Assembly (NCBI GenBank): GCA_946482635.1
Contig: CAMLSG010000099.1
Coordinates: 1 to 18,769, forward strand
Source: an uncultured Duganella sp.
Lineage (GTDB): Bacteria; Pseudomonadota; Gammaproteobacteria; Burkholderiales; Burkholderiaceae
Reading direction: 5' to 3'
Length of the DNA stretch: 18,769 nt
Below, piece by piece: positions 13,738 to 18,769 of the stretch (position 1 is the first letter of the stretch; each line of letters begins with the position of its first letter). A program made the position numbers and the translations under genes. The notes beneath the pieces are model-generated. The model was not told where the DNA came from, searched no databases, and worked only from the letters and a program-made list of their open reading frames with translations.

Positions 13738-14991
13738 ATGGCGGGAGCACGGCAAGTGGTGGTGATTGGCGGCGGCGTAGTCGGCCTGGCGTCAGCGTGG
13801 TGGCTGCTGGAAGCAGGCTTCCGCGTGACGCTGCTCGAACGCGCCCCGACCGTTGCCAGTGCGGCCAGCTACCGCAATGGCGGCCAGCTCAGCTATCGCT
13901 ATGTCTCCCCGCTGGCCGATGAAGGCGTGCCGAAAAAGGCCCTGCAGTGGCTGTTCGAGCGGGACGGCCCGTTTCGTTTTCGCCCTGAAGCCGATTACCG
14001 CCAGTGGCGCTGGATGGCGCAATTCCTGCGCAACTGCAAGGCAGAAGCCAATGCCCGCACGACCGCCAAGCTGCTGCAGCTCGGTGAACTGAGCCGCCTT
14101 TCCCTGTCGCTGCTGGAACTGAAACTGCCGCTGAGGGAATTCAATTGGCGCAATGCCGGCAAGCTGGTGGTCTACCGCAGCGAAGCAGCTTTCCGGGCGG
14201 CCCTGGACAAGCCCGATAACGACGAAAACCGCGCCGTACTGTGGGGCCGGGATACGGCCCGCATCGAACCCGCCCTGACACAGGTGGCGTCCCAACTGGC
14301 AGGCGGCATCTTCAATCCCGGCGAGGCAGTGGCCGATTGCTACGCCTTTTGCCTGGCGCTGGAAAAGCGTATTTACGCCCACCCGCGTTTCGAGCGCTGC
14401 ATGCACACGGCGGCGCGCACCATTTTCGTCGAGCATGGCAAGGTCAGCGCGATTGAGACCGACGCCGGCTGGCTGTCAGCCGACCATTACGTGCTGGCGG
14501 CAGGCATCCAGAGCCGCGACCTGGCTGCCACGGCCAACCTCGACCTGCCCATGTATCCGTTGAAGGGCTACAGCCTGACGGCGCCGATCCGCCAGGATCA
14601 TGTGGCGCCGAATATCAGCGTGACCGATTTTGAGCGCAAGACGCTATACGCCCGCATCGGCAAGGAATTGCGCGTCGCCGCCATGGTCGACATGGTGGGC
14701 GAGAGCTCACGCATCGACCGCCGCCGCATCGCCAGCCTGTCCCGCCTGGCGCGCGAAACGATGCCCAACGCCGCCGACTACGACCGGGCAGAGGCCTGGG
14801 CAGGCCTGCGCCCGGCCACGCCTAACAGCGCGCCAATTATCGGCGCTACGCCTTATCCCAACCTGTGGCTCAACGTCGGCCATGGTCCGCTGGGCTTCAC
14901 CTTTGCCTGCGGTAGCGCCAACCTGCTGGCCACCCTGATGCGCGGAAAAGAGCCGCCTTTCGAGCTTGACTGCCTGGCTTATAAGCTTTGA
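13738..14991 (+). CDS. D-amino-acid dehydrogenase, FAD-dependent (DadA type)
   Basis: 417-residue DAO-family flavoprotein. The N-terminal FAD-binding Rossmann motif is VVVIGGGVVGLASAWWLLEAG (residues 7-27), with E34 following strand 2. SYRNGGQLSYRYVSPLADEG matches the DadA pattern after the FAD motif. The C-terminal part has WAGLRPATPNSAPIIG and NVGHGPLGFTFACGSA, the second flavin-contact region of the family. DadA is a membrane-associated dehydrogenase turning D-Ala into pyruvate and ammonia, with electrons passed to the respiratory chain. E. coli DadA has 432 residues. No alanine racemase gene accompanies it, unlike the dadAX pair; instead it follows the secreted serine hydrolase. GGAGAG at 13729-13734 precedes ATG 13738. 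D-Ala as substrate is inferred from DdpX and DacB nearby; other D-amino acids or proline analogues cannot be excluded. Confidence 0.85.
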   Translation: MAGARQVVVIGGGVVGLASAWWLLEAGFRVTLLERAPTVASAASYRNGGQLSYRYVSPLADEGVPKKALQWLFERDGPFRFRPEADYRQWRWMAQFLRNCKAEANARTTAKLLQLGELSRLSLSLLELKLPLREFNWRNAGKLVVYRSEAAFRAALDKPDNDENRAVLWGRDTARIEPALTQVASQLAGGIFNPGEAVADCYAFCLALEKRIYAHPRFERCMHTAARTIFVEHGKVSAIETDAGWLSADHYVLAAGIQSRDLAATANLDLPMYPLKGYSLTAPIRQDHVAPNISVTDFERKTLYARIGKELRVAAMVDMVGESSRIDRRRIASLSRLARETMPNAADYDRAEAWAGLRPATPNSAPIIGATPYPNLWLNVGHGPLGFTFACGSANLLATLMRGKEPPFELDCLAYKL

Positions 14992-15056
14992 GCTAAGTCC
15001 GGATGACGCGTTCGAGGCGGCGTATCATGTGCTTATCCCTCACAAGGAGGCAAGCC

Positions 15057-15287
15057 ATGCGCACAGTGCTTGAAATTGATGACGATGTTCTTGAAGCGGT
15101 TCGAGCTTTAGCCCTTAGACAGAACTTGAGCATAGACAATGTGATCACTGCCCTCACTCGGGGTGGATTGGAATCCGTTGCAGTTGCTCGTACTGCCGAA
15201 GGCTTTCCAGTCTTACCATGCCGCGGAACAGAACACCCGGTCACGATGGAACTCGTGAATCAACTTCGCGACGAGATTCCGGAATGA
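15057..15287 (+). CDS. VapB-type antitoxin
   Basis: 76 residues. The N-terminal RTVLEIDDDVLEAVRALA followed by SIDNVITALTRGGLE is a ribbon-helix-helix-like DNA-binding segment. The acidic C-terminus (TMELVNQLRDEIPE) would wrap the toxin. AAGGAGG sits at 15044-15050, 6 bases before ATG 15057. The stop overlaps the toxin start as ATGA (15284-15287), the standard coupled antitoxin-first order. TATCAT at 15023-15028 may be its -10. Codons such as TTA, AGA and ATA, rare in the surrounding genes, are used here, which suggests acquisition. Confidence 0.85.
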   Translation: MRTVLEIDDDVLEAVRALALRQNLSIDNVITALTRGGLESVAVARTAEGFPVLPCRGTEHPVTMELVNQLRDEIPE

Positions 15288-15712
15288 CCTATTTGCTTGA
15301 CGTAAACGTGTTGATTGCGCTGATCGACACAGCCCATGTACAGCATGCAGCAGCAAAAGCCTGGTTCTCAACTGTGGGCCAATGCTCATGGGCCACATGT
15401 CCGCTTACTGAAAATGGCGTGCTTCGAATCGTCGGCAACCCTCGCTACCCAAATTCCCCGGGTTCTCCAATTTTAGTTGCTCCCCTACTAAGGGCATTGC
15501 GCATAATGTCGGGCCATATGTTCTGGCCCGACGATCTAAGCGTGGTCACTTCCCCGCACGTCCACCCGAGCCGTCTATATCAGTCTCGCTCAATTACAGA
15601 CACTTACCTGCTCGCCTTGGCCCGCGCCAATAACGGCAAGTTGGCAACCTTTGATCGCCATATGGCAACAACTGCCGTCCCGAATGGCGACTGCAGTTTG
15701 CATCTTCTTTGA
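15284..15712 (+). CDS. VapC-type PIN-domain ribonuclease toxin
   Basis: 142 residues, normal for VapC. The four acidic residues of the PIN active site are visible: D6 in LLDVNVLIAL, E43 in LTENGVLRI, D106 in SITDTYLLALA and D124 in LATFDRHM. They coordinate magnesium or manganese for endonucleolytic RNA cleavage; VapC targets are usually tRNA or rRNA. The antitoxin gene overlaps its start by four bases. Codons CTA, AGG, ATA and TTA occur in a short run at 15466-15507, unlike the neighbours. It ends 8 bases from the stop of the convergent kptA gene, with no terminator between them. All catalytic residues are intact, so the toxin is probably functional. Confidence 0.88.
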   Translation: MTYLLDVNVLIALIDTAHVQHAAAKAWFSTVGQCSWATCPLTENGVLRIVGNPRYPNSPGSPILVAPLLRALRIMSGHMFWPDDLSVVTSPHVHPSRLYQSRSITDTYLLALARANNGKLATFDRHMATTAVPNGDCSLHLL

Positions 15713-15720
15713 GGAGCCGG

Positions 15721-16257
15721 TTAAAAAGTACCCAAATAGCACGCTGGTACGGCATCAGTTAGCCAAACACCATTTTCAGAGACGTAGAAGAGGTGGCCGT
15801 CGCGGGCCATCTGGCCGGATTCCACAGTCAGCACCACAGGCTTGCCGTGGCGGCTGCCTACTTTTTCAGCGGTTGCCAGGTCTGACGAAAGATGTACGTG
15901 CTGGCGCGAGGCGGAATGCAGGCCGCTTGCGCGGATCGAATCGAGGAATCGGGTGGCGGTGCCGTGGTACAGCTGCTCCGGCGGCGTTTGTGGCGCGAGT
16001 CCGAGCGCGATATCCACGGAATGGCCTTGGTTGGCGCGGATTTTCATGCCATCCGGGCTGATTGCGAATCGCTGTTTGTCGCTGTTCGCAACAATCGATT
16101 CAATCTGGGGACGGCTCAACTTCGTCCCACTGGCGTTGGCAAGGGCAATCAACTCGTCGATCGACGCCCACCCGTTTTGGTCCAGTACGAGCCCGATTTC
16201 TTCCGGTTTATGACGCAAGACCAGGCTCAGGAACTTGCTTTTGCTTACTTCGTTCAT
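15721..16257 (-). CDS. kptA: RNA 2'-phosphotransferase (Tpt1/KptA)
   Basis: 178 residues. It transfers an internal RNA 2'-phosphate to NAD+, giving ADP-ribose 1'',2''-cyclic phosphate and nicotinamide. In fungi this finishes tRNA splicing; in bacteria the natural substrate is unsettled. The active-site tetrad of the family is present: R15-H16 in [14 protein letters not shown]74 in IRANQGHS and R118 in SRQHVHLS. The NAD-binding segment LYHGTA is at 96-101. An N-terminal winged-helix lobe is followed by the ADP-ribosyl-transferase-like lobe. ATG 16257 has no good ribosome-binding site. It is a lone gene converging on vapC. The two share no obvious chemistry, because PIN nucleases leave 5'-phosphate and 3'-hydroxyl ends rather than 2'-phosphates. 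Confidence 0.93.
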   Translation of the reverse strand: MNEVSKSKFLSLVLRHKPEEIGLVLDQNGWASIDELIALANASGTKLSRPQIESIVANSDKQRFAISPDGMKIRANQGHSVDIALGLAPQTPPEQLYHGTATRFLDSIRASGLHSASRQHVHLSSDLATAEKVGSRHGKPVVLTVESGQMARDGHLFYVSENGVWLTDAVPACYLGTF

Positions 16258-16295
16258 GCCGATATGATAACACTTGGCACTGTCGACTTTCTTTA

Positions 16296-16724
16296 CTATG
16301 CAGCCGGGCGGCCCTTTCGGCGCTGCAGGATAAGGAGGAAGAGGCCCATGCCCAGCAACGCAAAAGTCCCCGGCTCCGGCAAGGCAACAACCACTGGCGA
16401 CTGGACCGGCGTCTCAATGGGCAGGGCTGAACCGCTTTGTCCGGGCGCGGTCGATGGCAGTCCCGGGCCTGGCGGCCTGCCGGGCGCCTCAACTGCCGGC
16501 ATGGGTGGTGGCAAGCCCCGGAAGGGTGGCGGCCTGCCGAAATCGGTCAAAGGCCTGCGATTGAAATAGGACGCCGGCGGCCGGCTGTAGTTCATGTAGC
16601 TGAAATCGATACTGTTGACGGTGTAGGGCGACGGTGTCGTGATAATCGGATCCGCAAGTGCTTGGCCGCCTTCGAGGACGGAGCAGGCCAGCAGGCAAGA
16701 CTTGAACAAGGCATCGGCTTTCAT
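16296..16724 (-). CDS. PEP-CTERM sorting-domain surface or secreted protein
   Basis: 142 residues with no recognised enzymatic domain. The signal peptide is about residues 1-24 (ending QALA), followed by a short Tyr/Asn/Ser segment and a proline- and glycine-rich middle (about 50-105, with [15 protein letters not shown]). The tail is a PEP-CTERM module: [13 protein letters not shown], a hydrophobic helix, then basic RRKGR. Such tails are cleaved by exosortase, and the body goes to the cell surface or an exopolysaccharide matrix. No exosortase gene is in the window; these proteins are normally scattered. Start at ATG 16724 is chosen because GGAG lies six bases upstream and the signal peptide begins there; an in-frame ATG at 16736 overlaps that site. 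Confidence 0.82.
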   Translation of the reverse strand: MKADALFKSCLLACSVLEGGQALADPIITTPSPYTVNSIDFSYMNYSRPPASYFNRRPLTDFGRPPPFRGLPPPMPAVEAPGRPPGPGLPSTAPGQSGSALPIETPVQSPVVVALPEPGTFALLGMGLFLLILQRRKGRPAA

Positions 16725-16819
16725 TTTGCGCTCCATTCGGTGGAGAAAACTTAAAGCTTGACGATGCATCAACTGTACCCGCGGCTAAGTATCTGATTAT
16801 TCAACGCGGTCCCGCATCA

Positions 16820-16893
16820 CCCTGGTCAGGCGTAAAGTTTTGCGACGCACGAAGAGCAGACTCGACTGCCTGGCATACTGCGCCTGACCTGGG
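16820..16893. repeat. 13-bp near-perfect inverted repeat upstream of DUF6714-like gene
   Basis: Arms CCCTGGTCAGGCG (16820-16832) and CGCCTGACCTGGG (16881-16893) match at 12 of 13 positions around a 48-base spacer. It lies in the 182-base gap between the PEP-CTERM gene and the next gene (ATG 16907). It could be a regulatory structure or a decayed small repeat element. Confidence 0.5.
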
Positions 16894-16906
16894 ATACGAT
16901 CAGCAG

Positions 16907-17362
16907 ATGACGACAATCGATCAAGCCGAACTCATTGCCAGGATCCGCCGCGCCTGGGCCGACGCAACGCCGCCAAACGCCAGCGCAATCTCTGTCCCAA
17001 CCTATGACGACGAGGGTGTATCTGCCTATTTTGCAGGCAAGACCTGGGAAGGCCATTCCGCCAGCACCCTGCGCAAGCTGGACTTCGCTACCTCGGTATT
17101 TACCGACGAAGCGTTCGCCTACTATCTGCCGGCCTACCTTATAGCCGCCATTGAAGATCCTGACACCCTGGATGTTGTCGCTGACTTCATCCTCTATTCC
17201 CTGGCCCGACCCGAGCGAGGACCCGCAATCGTCGCCCGCCTGGACGCTACGCAGTGTTCGCTGCTGTGCGAATACATGGAACTGGTCCAGGAGCGCGAGG
17301 AAGACCTCATGGATGACTACATCCTCGCGATTGAGTCATTCGTGGCGTGTCGCCGCGCTTGA
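16907..17362 (+). CDS. DUF6714-like protein, unknown function
   Basis: 151 residues, soluble, acidic, without signal peptide. The pattern YFAGKTWEGH, then TDEAFAYYLPAYLIAAIEDP, resembles DUF6714 proteins, a family without known function. The C-terminal half is probably helical, with an acidic stretch VQEREEDLMDDYI. The start ATG 16907 lacks a strong ribosome-binding site (CAGCAG precedes it). An inverted repeat lies just upstream. The ychJ gene follows after 46 bases on the same strand. The family label is from memory and moderately certain. Confidence 0.72.
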   Translation: MTTIDQAELIARIRRAWADATPPNASAISVPTYDDEGVSAYFAGKTWEGHSASTLRKLDFATSVFTDEAFAYYLPAYLIAAIEDPDTLDVVADFILYSLARPERGPAIVARLDATQCSLLCEYMELVQEREEDLMDDYILAIESFVACRRA

Positions 17363-17408
17363 CGCCGGGGAAGCCACGCCGGCCGCCGATATGGCGGATA
17401 ATGGCGGG

Positions 17409-17837
17409 ATGTCCAAATCCAAGACCCCTGTCGGCTGCCCATGCGGCGGTCCTTCTTTTGCGACTTGCTGCGGCCCCTTTATCGAAGGAAAAGCCCTGCC
17501 GGAGACGGCTGAGCAACTGATGCGCTCCCGTTATTCCGCCTATACGCTCCAGAACGAGCCGTATTTGTTGTCGACCTGGCACGAAAGCACCCGTCCAACT
17601 GAGCCAATTATTCACCAGGACGAAAAGCTCCAATGGCTGGGACTTGAGGTAAAATCTGCTTTACGTTTACGTCAACGTAAAGCAGAAGCCCAGCCGAACG
17701 AGGATTTTGTCGAGTTCGTCGCCCGCCTGCGCGTGAATGGCCGCGGCCAGCGTCTGCATGAGCTGAGCCGCTTCCTGCGCGAACCGGGTGAAGGTGGCTT
17801 GCGCTGGTTTTACGTCGACGGCGAATTTCCAGAATAA
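17409..17837 (+). CDS. YchJ family protein (N-terminal SEC-C zinc motif)
   Basis: 142 residues. The SEC-C-like metal motif CPCGGPSFATCCGPF is at 10-24, followed by the YchJ core AEQLMRSRYSAYTLQN, LSTWHEST, QWLGLEV and FVEFVARLRVNGRGQRLHELSRF. It ends WFYVDGEFPE, without the second, C-terminal SEC-C motif of E. coli YchJ (152 residues). Biochemical role is unknown. Between LGLEV and FVEF it has 18 residues where E. coli has 12, and that stretch is encoded by a perfect 13-bp inverted repeat. ATG 17409 is the best start; an in-frame ATG at 17391 has no better ribosome-binding site. The carboxylase gene follows 15 bases later, so co-transcription is likely. Confidence 0.87.
   Translation: MSKSKTPVGCPCGGPSFATCCGPFIEGKALPETAEQLMRSRYSAYTLQNEPYLLSTWHESTRPTEPIIHQDEKLQWLGLEVKSALRLRQRKAEAQPNEDFVEFVARLRVNGRGQRLHELSRFLREPGEGGLRWFYVDGEFPE
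17655..17686. repeat. Perfect 13-bp inverted repeat inside ychJ
   Basis: Arms TCTGCTTTACGTT (17655-17667) and AACGTAAAGCAGA (17674-17686) are exact reverse complements around the 6-base loop TACGTC. It encodes roughly SALRLRQRKAE, in frame, within the variable stretch of YchJ. Its AT-rich arms differ from the GC-rich surroundings. Confidence 0.85.
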
Positions 17838-17852
17838 GAGAAGAGGACGACA

Positions 17853-18769
17853 ATGCCGCATATCGAAAGCAAACTCAATCCGCGCAGCGAGGACTTCAAA
17901 GCCAACGCCAACGCCATGCAAGCCCTGGTCGACGACCTGCGCGCCAAGGTCGCCAAAGCGGCGCAAGGCGGCGGCGAAGCGGCCTGCGCCAAGCATGTGG
18001 CACGCGGTAAGCTGCTGCCGCGCGACCGCGTTCAGATGCTGCTCGATCCCGGCACGCCTTTCCTCGAGTTCTCGCAGCTGGCTGCCTTCGATATGTATGA
18101 CAACGCCGCTCCGGCAGCGGGCGTCATCACCGGCATCGGCCGCGTGAACGGCCAGGAATGCGTGATCGTCTGTAACGACGCCACCGTGAAGGGCGGTACT
18201 TACTACCCGATGACGGTGAAGAAGCACCTGCGCGCGCAGGAGATCGCCGAGCAGAACAACCTGCCGTGCATCTACCTGGTGGACTCGGGCGGCGCCAACC
18301 TGCCGAACCAGGACGACGTGTTCCCGGACCGCGACCACTTCGGCCGCATCTTCTTCAACCAGGCCAATATGTCGGCCAAGGGCATCCCGCAGATCGCAGT
18401 GGTGATGGGTTCCTGCACCGCCGGCGGCGCCTACGTGCCCGCCATGTCGGACGAGTCGATCATCGTGAAAGAACAGGGCACCATCTTCCTGGGCGGTCCT
18501 CCGCTGGTGAAGGCGGCGACCGGCGAAGTGGTTTCCGCCGAAGACCTGGGCGGCGGCGACGTGCACACCCGCCTGTCCGGCGTGGCCGACCACCTGGCCA
18601 AGGACGATATGCATGCGCTGTCGATGGCCCGCACCATCGTGTCGAACCTGAACCGCCAGAAGCCGCAACAGGGCGTGCTGCGCGAAGCGGTGGAACCGAA
18701 ATACGCGCCGGAAGAACTGTACGGCGTGATCCCGGTCGATACCCGCAAGCCTTTCGATATCCGCGAAGT
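17853..18769 (+). CDS. Methylcrotonyl-CoA carboxylase, carboxyltransferase (beta) subunit, 3' end outside window
   Basis: First 305 residues of an expected 530-540. The biotin-dependent carboxyltransferase moves CO2 from carboxybiotin to 3-methylcrotonyl-CoA in leucine breakdown, working with a biotin-carrying alpha subunit (not in the window). Recognisable parts are [80 protein letters not shown], and [17 protein letters not shown]. The GGANLP and [14 protein letters not shown] wording favours MccB over propionyl- or acetyl-CoA carboxylases. GAGGA precedes ATG 17853. It starts 15 bases after ychJ. The frame is open to the last base. Confidence 0.93.
   Translation, partial: MPHIESKLNPRSEDFKANANAMQALVDDLRAKVAKAAQGGGEAACAKHVARGKLLPRDRVQMLLDPGTPFLEFSQLAAFDMYDNAAPAAGVITGIGRVNGQECVIVCNDATVKGGTYYPMTVKKHLRAQEIAEQNNLPCIYLVDSGGANLPNQDDVFPDRDHFGRIFFNQANMSAKGIPQIAVVMGSCTAGGAYVPAMSDESIIVKEQGTIFLGGPPLVKAATGEVVSAEDLGGGDVHTRLSGVADHLAKDDMHALSMARTIVSNLNRQKPQQGVLREAVEPKYAPEELYGVIPVDTRKPFDIRE

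Noticed and set aside
15001..15720. Mobile element boundary around vapBC
   Set aside because: No flanking direct repeats, transposase, integrase or tRNA end visible; only codon use hints at transfer.
15284..16257. KptA as direct repair enzyme for VapC damage
   Set aside because: PIN nucleases leave 3'-hydroxyl and 5'-phosphate ends, which give no 2'-phosphate for KptA; adjacency alone is not enough.
15892..16569. Plus-strand open frame across kptA and the PEP-CTERM gene
   Set aside because: It spans two well-supported minus-strand genes and has no recognisable motif.
17383..17397. CCGCC-GATAT-GGCGG hairpin before ychJ as terminator
   Set aside because: Five-bp stem in GC-rich DNA with no T-run.

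Overview
The window is GC-rich, densely coded DNA from a Gram-negative bacterium. A betaproteobacterium of the Oxalobacteraceae (Massilia/Duganella type) is the best guess. The reasons are the overall protein flavour, lipoprotein signals, a PEP-CTERM sorting tail, a fused SpmA-SpmB protein, and a methylcrotonyl-CoA carboxylase beta gene at the right edge. The assignment is inference. I see no rRNA, tRNA, CRISPR array, insertion sequence, integrase or replication origin.

Layout. (1) 124-3672, plus strand: a compact operon of a fused SpmA-SpmB nucleoside-recognition membrane protein, a DacB/PBP4-type D,D-peptidase, an 86-residue two-helix membrane protein and a DUF2939-type protein. (2) 3667-12232, minus strand, in transcription order: a GntR/UTRA regulator, MurQ etherase, an AmpG/MurT-like MFS permease, a GHL10 (DigH-like) lipoprotein glycosidase; then a BadF-type amino-sugar kinase and an AmiD-type lipoprotein amidase; then a LysR regulator, a VanX/DdpX D-Ala-D-Ala dipeptidase and a four-helix membrane protein. 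(3) 12394-14991, plus strand, divergent from gntR: a secreted serine beta-lactamase-fold hydrolase and a DadA-type D-amino-acid dehydrogenase. (4) 15057-16724: a VapBC toxin-antitoxin pair with foreign-looking codon use, convergent with the RNA 2'-phosphotransferase KptA, and an orphan PEP-CTERM protein. (5) 16907-18769: a DUF6714-like protein, a YchJ protein with a perfect 13-bp palindrome inside its reading frame, and the 5' part of mccB.

How it fits together. Regions 2 and 3 read as one peptidoglycan-salvage locus. The amidase would strip peptides from MurNAc and the glycosidase would cut the denuded glycan. The MFS permease would import the sugars, the kinase would phosphorylate them, and MurQ would convert MurNAc-6-P to GlcNAc-6-P plus lactate. 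The serine hydrolase, DdpX and DadA would take the D-Ala arm through D-Ala-D-Ala and D-Ala to pyruvate. The individual families are known. The combination, with two regulators and a shared TACACT(C/A)G element ahead of gntR, murQ and the kinase, is what deserves attention. MurQ and the kinase lack a clear Shine-Dalgarno sequence and may be read from leaderless or near-leaderless transcripts.
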